Positions 34,301 through 48,913 are shown, counted from the first letter of the stretch. The stretch is DNA of 64,000 nucleotides from Torreya grandis (GCA_037957365.1 JARHVA010002127.1:2622501-2686500); one strand, 5' to 3'. Made by a program: numbers and translations. The notes: generated by a model not told the origin, from the letters alone.

Positions 34301-36034
34301 GGAATCCATGGAGCCATTATTAATACCTACATAGGCCAACCATTTTCTAAGAGCAAATCAACATGTTTTAGAGAGGGTATAAAGATCCAAAACTATAGTT
34401 ACACAAAAAATAAATAGAGAACTAATAAATGTTTTCCATGAACCATTAAATATTCTATTACTTATTCATGACCATAGAGTCCTATGAGACATATGCAGAG
34501 CATTTTGGATTCTATATATTTAGATTGGGCACATATACATGATCCTTGGTAGCATGACCAATTATATATATTTCATACTAAGGCTATATAATTATATGAA
34601 CATACCTTAGATTGGATAAATTTATAGAATTCTCATTCCAAAATTAAAAATATAAAAAAATCAAAAAATAAAATAATCAAGAAAATATATTAACATATAA
34701 ATAAATAAAAAATGAAAAAAATACTTAGCAATCACATATTTATTAGATTTTGCATATGTTTTTTAATTTATGTTGATAGATAGCATATCATTTTCCTTTT
34801 ATGTATACATATGTTTCATAGGTACTTAAGTGTGATACAATCGTACATAAGTCCATGATGCATGTAGGTACATGTGTTGGATATTTCCTCTACCCATGTG
34901 ACACACTATGTTGGGTACATCTGCTTCTATTTATCATGATTAATACATGTTTTATTGTTTTATGATCACTTTAAATTATTATATTGAGATTATATAATAA
35001 ATATTACACATGTCTATACTAATTCTTACATCTTAAACAATGTGTTATGTATTCTATGCTACATGACATTTTTTTAACACATGTATGCTAGTTTCTTCTT
35101 TTTCATTTATTCATATTATCATGTTACTTCCTTGATTGTACTTGTTGCTTTATAAAATATTTGGACTATGGAATATTTTAAGATGTTACTTTTTGGTTGG
35201 CCCAAATGCCACTTAGTTTTGTTTTTATAGTGTGAGAACATTTTAACATGTCCCTCCTTTGAATGTGTAGAATTTGAACATGTTTCTTGTTTTAGGTTTC
35301 CATAGACCTCTTTTGTGTGGAATTGAGTTTTATTGTGTGTGTTTTAATGTTTTTTTATATTTTATTAGTTACTTACATATGTTTCCATGATGCGTAACAT
35401 GTATATTAGGTATTTTCATGTTTAGATAGTACGATATTCATTGATACATCTACATAGACTTGATACCACTATATGCTCATTTAATACATGATTGATACAA
35501 ATATATCATGGTTATCTTATCCATTTGATAAAATGTGATTATCAAATTACATTACCCTAACCTTAAAATGGGGTCATATTAGTGGGTACATGTCATAGAG
35601 ACATGAGTCCACATACACATAGCTAGAAAAATTGGTAGAAATTGATATAGTTTATATGATCTAAATATACGCTTGGGTTAAAATCTTATGAACTTGGCAC
35701 CAATTTTCATAGATTTGGAATATATTTTTTATATTGTGATATATAATATACATATTTTATGTATCAAAGGTTACATTTTGATAGATAGTTCATTTTGAGA
35801 CACATCAAAGGTGCATATTGCATGCAAATGCACTAAATCATCAATACATATTCATATTATATACACAATTATGAACATACCTTACCAAAATTAACTAATT
35901 TAGATATTATATATCTACAATAGTTGGCTCCATTGAGCAGCAAAATTAATATTCAATGCACTCCATATATTTGGTACTACTTCCATTTTATAGGTTGGTA
36001 TGGTTATACCATTGACCTGGATGAGATTGACTAG

Positions 36035-36038
<4 letters not shown>

Positions 36039-36119
<81 letters not shown>
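36039..36119. repeat. (AT)n microsatellite, about 40 units
   Basis: An unbroken alternation of A and T for about 80 bases, long enough to extrude a cruciform and to be length-variable. Confidence 0.97.
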
Positions 36120-36120
<1 letters not shown>

Positions 36121-39100
36121 TTGAGTTATGTGATTGAGATTCAATGATATCGATAGCCTTAGCACAAATAACCTTTACATTAGATTGGGGGAATGATCAC
36201 CCTTTGATTCTACTCTTCACATCTCTAAGGTTCATTTGTGAACCTCTCTCCAGTGTTTTAGGAAAGAAACATCATTACCAAAGCAAACTACCAAGGGGAA
36301 AAATGGTTGCATTGACACACAAGTGTACTCCTTCCTTACTATATTTTATTTTAAGTATTTCATTTATTCAATTTCAAATCATATGCACTAATTACACTAT
36401 AACATGTTTTTAGTTACAGGTACCATATAAATAGTAAATTTAAATGGGTATAAAGAAAAATCAAGGTGTGTTATACACACCATGGTACACATTTATGTAT
36501 TTTAATCCAATAATTTAATTATTATTCATTACTAGATTAAATGATGGAAAATTTAGATGATAAATATATATTTTATATAATAAACTAATCTTGTACACTT
36601 ATCAAATATCACTCATGGATCAACCCTTTAGTTTAAGACCTTTTATGATGTTGAAAGGCTCATGTTCACTATCTCACCATGCCTAAATTGATATCATATA
36701 GTCAAACCTTGATATACTAATTACCTAGATCACCTATAGCCTATGGTCTACTTAAAACTTGAGTTATATCTTAATATGGTTATTACAATTCTTCAACAAC
36801 TTCCTAGTTTCCAAGACACTATTGTCTAAACTAGGACACTAACATTGATGATAGTGTCCTAGGTCTAAAAATAGTGTTTGAACCTTACAAACACTTAAAT
36901 TTTCAGATATTTTGAAATTTATGGGTTAGTATGTAGTATTATTTTTTCCCTCCCATATGATAATTTCAAAATATGTGGTATAAATACAATGAAAAGAACA
37001 TTAATTATACAAATTAAGCACATGTTTATCTTATACCAAGTAGAAGCACCTCTAAATTTCACAAAATTACCATATTCTTCACTATTTATAAATTAATAAT
37101 ATGATTAGTATTCTTATAGGTATAAATCATTTAAAGAGTATCTCATGATTAATATTTGTCAATTTTCATGCTAGATCATTTCATGCACTCACATATATCA
37201 TATTGCACATTTATTCAAACATAAGCCCACATAAGGGGGATAATTACATTGGTTTAAGGCCATATTTTAAGTATATCACTATGTATGAATCATTAATTTA
37301 TGGATGGGTATTTCAGGTCAGCTCAAATTAACTTAAGAACACTAACCCATGTTTTTCAAGGTAGCATGCCCTAATTAATGGACATAGGGTTTTGAGCTAC
37401 ATACAAATATCCAAAACTTAAGTGCACAATACAAATAAAAAATTTACAATGTGAATGTGAACCCTACCAAGATTAGGTGGAATTTTTATAAAAGTATTTG
37501 TAACTCATTTCATACATAAGGATACAAATTTGAGATAGAAGTGTCGATGCTATTGTCTCAATTTTGATGGTAGTGTCCAGATGAATAGTAAAATGATATT
37601 CAAAATGTGATGAATCCATATAGAGTATCACACTACCTTGTTATACACCTACATATCTTAAATATATATTTGCATCATTAAATAAGCTAAGTAATATCTC
37701 TTCTTCATGTTTAAGCATTCAAATATTATTTGACATTGTATTTTTTATATTTAGCATATTTACATAATTTAGCAATGTATCTGAATATTATGAATATGAA
37801 TTATTTAATTGGCCTAATTTTAGAATAATTTATACATTTTTTTGATTAGGTTATTCTCCCATTAAATCTTTATAAAAAGGGTTAAACATTATTCATGTTA
37901 GACAAAGGAAAGTTAAAGACTTGTTTCATATAGTGCCTAATAATGACTCCTATAATATGATACTTCATAAGCTTTGGATAGATCAAAGAAAAAATAGTCC
38001 TTTAAAATATGAATCAATTTATGAAATTTAGACTTAATGGATGTGCTTCCAATTCATATGGAAAATTATTTTCCAAAAGCATAAAAACAAGTAAGGTTGA
38101 TATATAAAGTAATAGAGCATAAAATACATTCATATAAGGCAATCCCTAATAAATTATAACTAAGGCACAAATTAAAACCTACAACCATTAGACAATCCAA
38201 TGTATGTGAAAGTGATACAACTATAAGGAATAACAATGATGAATACGATGCATTAAAAAATGATTACATCTTATTCTTTGGTGCCTTAGCACACCATATG
38301 TAGGCTTGATTCTTATAATGATTTTGTAACTTATGACTATTATTGGTTAGTATTGTTCATGCTTATTACCTATTATTAAATTTTATATCATTGATTATTT
38401 TATTTATCTAATATTATTTTTCTAATTTTTCATTGTATTATATCACACACTTCAAATTCATTCCACACATGTGCAATTAGATGAAGTTAAATGTTCATTT
38501 CATTTTCATGTGAAGCAATTATGTGATTGGTAAGTAAAATGAATAATCTTTAGTAGTTTAAAATATTATTATTGTAGCTTTATAATGGCTATGGAAATTC
38601 CATGTTCTCTCAAGCAAAACTTTTGGGGACAAATGGGGATTTTCCTTCCTCCATCATATATCTCTAGATTGAATTATTTTCATGTTTATATCCATGTTGT
38701 CTATTCCTATATATTCCTATGTCATATTGATTCATAACACACTAATTTTGTGTCTTACTTTGTCTATCATGTTTATGTGTTGGATGTATCACTTATCATA
38801 TGTATTCATTATTGTAATATTACTCATAGACCTGATTTCCCCAATGTGCAAAATAGTCTCATGTTCTTTATTTCCTATATGTCTTTGATATTCTTACATA
38901 CCTGATTCAATTTTATTGTTTCTCCATTATCTATCTTATGGCTACATTAATTCCTTATACATGATGTGATTCCTTGTGCATGATGTGTTTTTTTTTTAAA
39001 TGTGTTTTCATGCTCTTGATATGATTTCATTGCATGATGTGTTTTTTATTTCAATATTGATATATTCTTGCTTGATTTGATTCAATTACCTCATTTTTGG

Positions 39101-42100
39101 CTACATTTAAAAAATGATTTCATTTCTTAATGTAATTTTTATATGTTTGACACATTTTTCTTATTTTGTGTGCCTTAATCTTAATTTCCATGTGTTATAG
39201 TACTTGAAGAATTTTTCTTATGATTTATCACATCTATGAGGGATTTAATATGTTCCTTAGATAATTTTTACATTGTGAATGATGTGTTCCTTAATATTTT
39301 ATTACTATGTGACCATGATCCATATCATGCCTTGGGCATATATTGGGGAAAACCCCCACTACTTTGCATACAATCATCATTGTTATATATTAAGGACTAA
39401 ATTAGATCATTACTATGATTTTACATGTTTATATGTTACCATTTTATCTTTATCTTTTTGAAACACAAGCTGATATATCTATAGTGCACACTCTTAATTT
39501 TCATATATTTTCACATTATGATATACTTTATCATTCTCTAGATTTGATTGTAGTTATGTTCAAATTGGTGTTCTCGAACCTCAAGGGCAAGACCATATTT
39601 TATATTTATTATTATTACTAATTATCATATATGTTTTAATATACATGTTATTCATGATGATAAGGATTGGAGGCCCTTAACTAATAGGGTGTCTAACCTT
39701 AGTCGGTAATGACTCAATATTTGTCCCATATTTTATTCACATGTGGATGCCCATATTTGATATAGGTGTATAAATCAACTTCATATTCTATCTTTTTTAA
39801 TAGAATGAGGAATTTTATGTTTTAAAATTTCGTATTTTAATATTTTATTATTATTTGGCACTTACCCATGTGTGCGCATAAAAAAATGGTTTTGCAAGTT
39901 TCTAGGTGCATCGTTTTCTCTTCCTAAGATCCATATGTGTAGTTATATCATTTTTATATCTCATTTTTATAATAAAGTTGGAAAAAATTAAACATATCAA
40001 AATAGATCCATGACATTTATTTATTTTTAATTTTTATTAATTTAACATACTTGTGTATGTTAGATAATTTGGTATAATTTATGAAATATGGGCACTCTTG
40101 TTGACTTCCACTTTTCCAAACTCTCCCTTTGTGCATCCCTTATATTATATTTTCCATTCCATATCTTATATTTAGCTTACTAAGTGGATTATACACATTT
40201 TAATTTGGATATATGTATCCCCCTCTTTACTTCTCATTAGGTCATATCTCTTGGAAGTTGGTATGAGAGTTAGTTTCATTTAATTTCAATTCAAATGTCA
40301 TCTCTAAGCAGACAAGTATTTTATATCCTTTATACATTAAATGTTATCAAGAATTCATAGCATTATATTGATCACTCACAATAATTCTATAGAGATCACA
40401 AATTCATAAGATCATTATTAAATATAGTATTCTGCATGGAGCACTTTTAGAACTTAAGCTACAATTTTGTGTGTTTTTGTGTTTTCTAGGATTTTGTGTG
40501 TGTTTTTTTTTTAAATTATTTATATTTATACAATTTACTTATTAAAAAAACATATCATGTGTATTCCACCATTTTGGCACCTCAAAAAGACCAATATAAT
40601 TTTTCTATTTAACTAGTTCAATGTAGGCCCCTAAATCCCACATTATTTTCCTTAAATTTCAAATATTGAAGCCATTCTTAGGAATGGAAAATAAAATCTA
40701 TTTTGTGGGTCACTAAAATTTTGTCATTAGTACTTGATAATTTTAGTTTTGGCCCATTTTTACTTTAATTGACTTAAGTACTTAATCTAGCCCTATTTCA
40801 CCACCTCACTTTATCCTAAATGCTTAATTGGACATATCCCTTTCTAAGTTTTTGTTTTACACCTATAGAAATGTTCTTAATCAATAAAAAATTCTCTAAT
40901 AATTTTTACAAACATTGAAATTTATAAAATCAAGTGTCACCCTTTATATGATAGAATCAATTTGTACATGATGAGACCAACTAATTGATACTATCCTTAT
41001 GGGTCAATCCTATCTTTTCCATATTATAATAACTATTTTTCAATTTAAACCCTCCCTTAAAAGTTGGTTCATTTGTTTAATATAGGTAACATGAGGTTTC
41101 CCCTTTTTGGATTACTAAAAAGGCATGTCTAAGTTACATATTCCACCACTTGGAAATTTATATATTGAGGCACACTTATAATATTGATTACTTAGCAAAG
41201 ATTCCATATTCTTCCCAAATTATATTCTATTTACATGAAGAAGCCTTAAACCAATTCAAGATCATATTCTATCTAAGTCAATAAAATCATTATCAAGTAT
41301 TAAATCCATCTTTATATATATATATACATGTAGTAGGACATTGGCTTGATTTCCCTATTCAAATTATTGGATATGTATGCAATGATAAATCATCATGAGG
41401 TTGCTTGGGGTCAAAATAGCCCATTACACTCCCCCATTTCACTTTGTAGGTTTACATCTAGTTTAAGCCTAATTAGGGTTTAAATTTTTAATAATTTATT
41501 TACATATCATCTGCACATAGTCAAAGGTTAAATTTTCATACATTCATATTCAAACACGCACATATGAGTTACCATAATTTTTATTAGAGAACATAATTCA
41601 CCAATAGAATATAATAGTGGTAGTTAATCATGTCCCATTCTAGTCAATTCTAACTCTATTCAGTGATAGTTATAATTTACATTACACATGCATAATCAGA
41701 TCTTGATCAATTCTAGGCATTTTTAAGTTGAACATACTTAGATTGCAAGTAGAAAATAACTAAATCTTATTATGTTTTTCATAGTTAGTTTATTTAATTC
41801 ATTTATGCTTTGTTAATTTCAAACATTACTTTCATTTTTATATTTAAGAGTTATTTTACAACATTTACTATCTTTACATTAATTTTATTTTAATTAGAGT
41901 TAATCACTAATAAATTCCAAATTTTGAAAGAACATATTGGTGGATGCACACATTTTATTCAAGCATTGCTTCAAAAAAATTGTCTTAGGGTTTAAATAAT
42001 ATCCTAACAATTTTAAATTTTGACCTTGGATGTAATATCTAAAATGAAAATATTTTGCTTTCAATCTCAAATTTAATAAATGACATTAAAATAACTTTAT

Positions 42101-42352
42101 TTTGACCTCAAATCTTATATATGACACTAAAATCACTTTATTTTGACCTTGGATTTCAAGGGAATTTACTAATCTCCATACATAAAAAAATGTCCTTTTG
42201 CTATCATTCCATTTTCAGTTATGTTTACAATATCTTGTCCATGTTATTTTTCTATGCCATATAAAAACCTACCTACTTTATTCCTCTAAGGCATATTGAT
42301 ATGTAAGTGGGGCCCATACTGAGAATACCCAAATACCTTTAACCATTATTAA

Positions 42353-42640
42353 AATGGACTCCTCTAATGCAAACATTGGTTCTTCTTATTTTGAAGAGAA
42401 AATTTCTCATTAATATTTTCAAGAAGATAATCATAATTAACAAGCTAATCAAGATGACCATAATGCACAAGATAATCATGAAGGCTCATATAAGATCCAT
42501 CATAATTAAATTAGTGGAGTAGATAGTGAACAATTCCAACATTTATCCACATTCTTAGGACTTCATCAAATTCCACAAAATATACCAAAAATAATCCAAG
42601 TCCTTTGTTGACCCCATAATCTAACTCACACACATAAGGA
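42353..42640 (+). pseudogene. Possible decayed N-terminal coding fragment, unrecognised
   Basis: From an ATG the frame reads MDSSNANIGSSYFEEKISH, then HEGSYKIHHN and SEQFQHLSTFLGLHQIPQN, with four stops in ~95 codons. The Asn/Asp/His/Gln-rich composition recalls the starts of plant Gag proteins, but no family motif is present. It could equally be chance in AT-rich sequence. Confidence 0.2.
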
Positions 42641-44039
42641 GAACAAGCAAAGACAAGGATACAAGCCAATAGGTGATGGGTTTTGAATATGGTACACTAA
42701 TACCTTTCTTTCTTTGGGAGTTCACATAAAATAGATATTTGTAGTAAGGTAAACACTATCTAAAAGGTTGAGTCCATGTGCATATATGACAAAACATTAA
42801 GATCAATAATTGATAAGGCCATATACATCTAAGAAATGCAATGGAAATCATGGAAGGAATACAACATAGTCAATTGATGACCTAATTTTGATAGATAGTT
42901 AGTAAAATGGGATGGTAGCTAACTTAAAATATAACAACGCATTAGCTACCAAATGGGTGGGAAAGGCATTAATTTTTTATTGGTGGTAAGTGATTTTCTA
43001 AGTAACACACAAAGTTGCTCAGATGCCTATATAATATAAATAATTTAAAGGAAAAAAAGAGGATATAAGTGACAAAAAATGCTATTAAATTACTATTTAG
43101 AAGAGAGAGTAACTTAGATAATTTATTCTAGTAAGTGCCTAAGAGAACCTATTGTAACCATCTATTATTGAATTATAATAGAATTACTTATCAAGGTTGC
43201 CATCATATTGTTATTATGGTTAAATGTTTTTCTTTACTTAACTAGTATATGATTATGGAGTGAATGAATGTTAAGAAAAATAACATGTTTATGTTTATAA
43301 TTGGATAATTATGTGTTCTAAGTATATTTAGGGTAGAGCTAAGGTAATTATACATAATCCCATGAATGAATCCATTACTAACTAACCCCAAACTAGCCTA
43401 ATATTCTCTAACTACACCTTGGGTGAGTGTGTGAGCTCAAAATCACATGATGTGCAAGAGTAGAAGGTTGTAAAGGGGTAAAGTATAAACTGAATGAACA
43501 AACTAGTGTGTAGTTTTCTACTAGACTAAGCACACCAATTTGGTTTTGTTATTGGGACGGGTCAAACATTTTACTACTATGGTGATCAAAGATGTTGTAT
43601 CATATATCCTTAAAAAATAATGATGTTGGTTATATGAGACAAAACATAATTTTACAAAAAATCACCATAGTTGTAGCATTCATAATCAAAATAAATGGAT
43701 ATAATATAACTTGCATAAACCTTTGTATGATATGTTTTTATATGAAACTACTAAACTATAAACACATAATATTTTCAAATTTTATTAAATATTGATAATT
43801 TACATCTTGAAAGAACCTATTGAGATTCAATATATCTTAGTGCATGCCTTAAAGGGTGCACTAGGAAAGGGGTGGGCAGACCATTAGTGCTTCACAAGAT
43901 TGTTATCCCTTATTGCCACTTATTACCAATCCAACTAGCTCCTAAAAACCATTCCTTAAGCTATTACTCCTCTGTTAAACACTCCTCCAGTCTTTTCCCA
44001 CTTTCCATACCTCTTTTCCTCACCTTAATACCATTTTTT

Positions 44040-46510
44040 TAGTCAACTATACTAGGTTGATTGGGTTGACTCTATACAATTTTGGGTGATTTTCACTTAG
44101 GAACTAGTTTGGCCTTTGGCTAACCTAGCTCATGACCTAGTGAATTATTATCTGAAATTGTACTAAGTTGACTATGTTGACCTTATAAACTAAGATTTTT
44201 AAAAGGGTTTAGGGTAAAATCTACCTATATATATAAGGTCATTTTGTCCTTATTTCAATATGTAATAAAGAGTTATTATTTTCTTGTATATCTTTATAAT
44301 CTTCTTTTCCACCATTATAATTAAGGAGTCTTAGCTTAGGGTTTTTACATAGAGAATATAGTCTTGTGGATAAGTCATGGATGTTTTGGCATTTCTTATT
44401 GATCCTTACAAACCTCAACAACCTCTTGCAAATCCCCTTTATCCAAGGGAGATATTGAGTCTCGATGGGTTCACATTTAGGGAAGTATTCTCTAACTTTG
44501 TTCCTCTCTTTAGTAGATAGAATTAATATAAGTATCATCCTCAAATAATATCACTCTTCATATTCCATGTATTAGGGTATTACTCATACTTATCTTAATT
44601 TAGATTATCCTATACATATTTTAATTTTTTACTAACCCCTCATGTTGTGCCACAAGTTTTGGTGATCACTATATTTACTTTGTGTTATTAGCTTAGGTGA
44701 AATATCAAAACTTAAGACTCCCTTAGGGTTATTGCATGGTTGTTCTTGTCTAAAGGCTTTAAAACCCTCTCTAGCATAGTTTATTTTGGTAAAATATCCC
44801 TTAATTGGGTCTATTAGATCCCCATATTAGTCATGTTCCCGCTTAACAAATGTGTCCCCAATTAGAAGTGTATGTTATGTTCTATCTTCTCTGAGATAGG
44901 ATTAATTTATATAAATGATGCATTTGAACCCAACATGAATTTAACCCTTGAAATTTTTGATTCACTTATATCATTATTTTATCATTTTATTTATCACATA
45001 TTTACAATATTGGGTCAATTGTATCAACATAGTTCTAACTTATATGTGCAGGTTTAATACACAGTCACATCCATATGACTTTGTTTTATCTATGTAGGCT
45101 TTTTACTAGGTTCAGGCTACTAGGTTGACCCAATAAAACTTGTACATTTTCAAACAATTATTTTATCATACTAGGTTGACCTAGTTGACCTTATACATTT
45201 TTTTAGGCACTCAACAATAGGTTTTTGCAAAGTTAGGTCGACCCAATCAATATAGTTAGCAAAATTTGCAAGTACAAATCAAGGTTATTTAATATCAATC
45301 TCACTTATCTACATCTTCCAACCCACCAAATTTATTTTTTAATCCTTTTCTCTCTTTCTTTATAGTTTTTAGTCTTTTAAACTACCCCTATATAGTAAAC
45401 TAGGTCAACTCTGTCAACATAGTTCTATATTTTATGTGCTATCTAGACAACTAGGTCAAATCTATCGACATAGTTTATTTTTAGACCTTTTGATTTCATA
45501 GTACAAAGGCAACATTTTTGACCCTATTCTATATTCTCTGCATACAGTATCAATTGAATCAACATTATATAGGGTTTCAAAGTTAGAATTAACCCGTATA
45601 TGCTAGTAATTAGCTCACACTTTCATTTATTATTGCTTGTATGCTTAGAATAGATCAAATAGTCTAATTATATGGTTTTCAATATACTATTTAGTTTCAA
45701 TATTTTGTGCACATAGTACCAAATAAAAAAATATTAAAACACATTTTAACAAATATCTACCCAAGGCCAACCTACTTAGATTTCATCACCAAGGGGGAAA
45801 CCGACTTGGTTTTCTAGCCAAGTATAAACATGTGGTTAATGGTATATTTTTGATAAGCACCAAACACCCTTAAAATTTTGGTATGTGAAGTGAAGGGGTA
45901 GGCCCTAATACCAAGCTAGTACCATTCCTAATATAGATCCATTTTAGTCCAAACATCCTAAAACCATCCTTAGATTTATTTTTAGTTCCTTGCATACAAC
46001 CAACTTCCTATCACATCTAAAATTATATTCTAATAATATAACAATATTTAGGTTGACCACTCAGTTAGCTTTTACTTTCTGAGTTGACTAATTGCTATTT
46101 GCTTAATTGTATGTTGTATTACAAAAACTTGCATTAGACATCATTTGTATAAGGTTTTGTGTTGTGTGCCTCAATTGTATCAACCTCATTGATCCAATTT
46201 ATTGTGTGTTTCCTTTCATTTCTTGATTTCAAAAAATACTTTCAAAAATTTTCTTCTTACAATACACAGTCATTCCTATCGACACAGTATTTTATAGACT
46301 ATCTATTTTTCCCTTACCTGCTGTACTAAGTCAACCTTGTCGACTTTGTATAGTTTCCAAACCCTATCTTCTATACTAGGTCAACCCTATTGACTCTATA
46401 TAGTATATTAAACCCCATCTATTGTGCTAGGTCAACCTAGTCAATTCTATATAGTTTTCAAACCCTACTCTTTGTACTAGGTCAACCCAATCAACTTTGA
46501 ATAATTTTCT
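44040..46510. repeat. Recurrent ACTAGGTTGACC / ACTAGGTCAACC motifs in the F leader
   Basis: About a dozen near-palindromic copies. The TTGACC form is at 44,051, 45,120, 45,170 and 45,181 and the GTCAAC form at 45,401, 45,443 and 46,324 onward. The last four (46,324, 46,378, 46,430, 46,487) form a ~54-57-bp tandem array that includes CTATATAGT and AAACCC. The TTGAC[C/T] core equals the W-box bound by WRKY factors. Confidence 0.7.
44225..44680 (+). promoter_or_regulatory. Candidate 5' LTR promoter, LTR end and primer site of F
   Basis: A TATA-like motif CTATATATATAAGG lies at 44,225-44,238. About 420 bp later, CCACA (LTR-end-like, to 44,654) is followed by TGGTGATCACTATATTTAC from 44,660. This may be a decayed TGGCGA-type primer site as used by some Tat elements. 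The evidence is placement plus partial match only. Confidence 0.35.
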
Positions 46511-46581
46511 ACATTTCTTATTTATTAATTTAGTTCTCTATTTTTCCTTCTTACAATTTTTTTCATTTCTCTCAAGTCATA

Positions 46582-46923
46582 ATGAAGTCTCCTATCATAA
46601 TATTCTTAGATATATTGAATCCATTTAGATACTATATGGGATGTTCATTCCTCCATCTCTTTTCCTCCCAAGATCACCATTACTCGTGGATCACTTCTTC
46701 CCCTCCTTCATCCATGACCTATAACATGGTGAAAATAACACCTCAAGATGAAGTTGATAGGTCTGATCCTTTTATACATACCAAGATCCATATCATCTTT
46801 AAAATATTCAAACTAATGTGGGAGTAACCAACATAAATTTAATCAATAATCCCACTAAAAATATGTCTTCTAATAACCCTCCCCCTAATACTAATTCAGG
46901 GAGTAATCCTTCCAACACCAAAC
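46582..46923 (+). pseudogene. F: leader/gag beginning, left of E
   Basis: Two overlapping frames are open: an 81-codon one from 46,582, and an Asn/Pro-rich one near 46,815-46,923 (NLINNPTKNMSSNNPPPNTN). The Asn/Pro-rich composition is common at Gag N-termini, and the sequence resumes after E at 56,352. The real start of gag is uncertain. Confidence 0.4.
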
Positions 46924-47889
46924 TATTAGAGAGTTTTCAATGATGTCATGGTGATGTCATGGAGGTGTCTATGTGAGTGGATGAAGTTACTTGATAGTCT
47001 AAGTGAAAATGACAAAGTGTGTAATGTGTTTTTCCTAGTATGCTTGGTTAATCTTCAATTTTAGCATGGTTTGATATGATTACGGATGATTTAAACTATT
47101 AATAATATGAAAGGGGTCCTATTAGTGGTCAAGGATGATTGGATGCTTGTGTGCATGAGTGAAATTCATTTGGTTCTTCATTTTGTTCATCTAGATATTT
47201 TGGGTCTAGTGGAAAAAAATTTGAGTAGGTAATTTGATAACATCACCATTACCATGTGTGGATGAGTTAGGTGGAGTTAGTCATATGGTTATGATCAAAT
47301 TTGTGCCTAGTTAATATGTGATAAATTTTAGGTCATGAAATGAAGTGCATAAAAATATATGCATGTGCAAAGTTGGTCTTCCAGATAATTCTTGACATAG
47401 TTAGCTCTGTGGTAGACAAATCTGAGTGAGTAGATTAATAAAGTTATATCTCACACATGCAAAGGTCATAGGATTAGTTTGACACATGGTTGTATTACCC
47501 TATGAAATAGTATCATATGGTGAAAATTTGAGAACATGTTATTGAGCTAAGTGAAATATATGACTGTGTAAAGTTGGCCTTCTAGGCAAATAGCAATGGT
47601 CCCCATACTTAGACTTTTTTGCATGATGATAAAGATCAGCACTAGATAAAGATATAATGGCTTAAGAGTGATAATAAAGTGAATATATATGGTGTGTGTT
47701 GATTAAAATTATTTAATTTTTTTGTTGGTTAATGAAGTTAAAAATTGATATCCTTATAAAAGGATCAACAGAGCATGTTTGTTTTAAGGTGTCAAGAAGC
47801 TACGAGATGTGGACAAGTGTTCAAAGTTTAACATTGAGAAAAGGTAAAGATAAAGATTATTTTAATATATAATGGGAGTGTATGTTCAT

Positions 47890-47908
47890 ACATACATACA
47901 GACATACA

Positions 47909-47942
<34 letters not shown>

Positions 47943-47943
47943 T
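47890..47943. repeat. (CATA)n/(TA)n microsatellite in one LTR only
   Basis: ACATACATACA-type units followed by an alternating TA run. The equivalent place in the 3' LTR (about 54,618-54,640) has only a short ATACATATAAATA, so the array expanded after insertion. Confidence 0.85.
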
Positions 47944-48913
47944 CAATGGTACATATTGATTGAGATGATTTCAAGGTGTCTAATGTTTAACACAAATAAA
48001 GATCGAGCTACGTATAGGAGATTAATGGAGCGTATTAAGTCAAATAGTCAAGATGAAGATCCAATGATGAATGATGCAAGGTAAATGTTGAGATAATTAA
48101 AGGAAGATTGAAGGTGTGTGTTTAATCTGATATGTGAGGACATGAGATGAGGACAAGGTGTTCAAAGTTTAACTATGACTGTCGGGATTTGAATATTTAA
48201 ATTTAATAAAGGAAAGACTAGTGTTTGGTTTTTGGGCCATATCTTTTGATACAAACAAAATTTGCTCATGGTGTAAAAAGATAATTTGTAGAGTAATCAA
48301 AGGCCCATATGAAAATATAGATTTAAAGGTATAAATTTATGTTCATGAGAATATATTAATCTCCAAATTTGACTATGTTTGACTGTGTCCTACAAGTGAC
48401 TTGAGAAGATTGTTTGAGATTGTTTCGATATATCATGATGAATTAGCTATTGTGAAGTGTTTTAGATTTCATAAGGATGATATGTGTGGTATTTGGAGGT
48501 GTTATTAATATAGATTGAGTATTAATAATTCTTAATAAGTTAACTATGTGTTCATTCATGGTGTTCTTATGTACAAGGTCATTGTTTGAGTTGATTGAGC
48601 ATATGTAGAGGTGAGTATAGATGGTTGTGATCATTTGAGGATGTAAAATGGGTCATATGGAGTGTAAATAGGTATTTTAAAGTGGTAATGTGTTATTTTT
48701 TTCTTTATTAATTTCTAAATGGGTGAATAGGTCTCTATAAGACCTATAAGGGATACAAGGGCCTAATTAAAAGGTGTAGATGCTTAAGGGTGACCTATAA
48801 GTGCTATGGCTGGCCTTTGTGGATGGTATTGATATATGTATTGATGTGATATATGCCTTAAGATTTAATTTATGCCTATTTTATAACCAAGATAGTGATG
48901 ATCATGAATTCTC

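Larger units (their letters stand above)
34301..43900. other. 9.6 kb of AT-rich DNA without a supportable gene
   Basis: No protein family is recognisable on either strand. A few G-runs resemble eroded polypurine or 3' UTR stretches, such as GGGGACAAATGGGGAT near 38,621 and GGGGAAAACCCCC near 39,345. The region may include remaining 3' parts of C, the beginning of F's 5' LTR and older relics. None has a boundary I can defend. A long (AT)n tract is inside. Confidence 0.5.

Noticed and set aside
36144..36413. 89-codon + strand frame after the (AT)n tract
   Set aside because: No motif, no homologous copy in the window, and of a length expected by chance; not called as a gene.
39661..39790. Possible LTR end (GGAGGCCCTTAACTAATAGG region)
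   Set aside because: Looks like retroelement leader sequence but there is no partner repeat in the window and no primer site next to it.
44239..44544. 101-codon open frame on the - strand
   Set aside because: No family motif; it overlaps the TATA/LTR-end candidate of F and reads like antisense of LTR U5 DNA.
47872..48084. 70-codon frame beginning with many Thr/Tyr/Ile residues
   Set aside because: The first part is translated microsatellite; it lies within an LTR and is not conserved in the other LTR.
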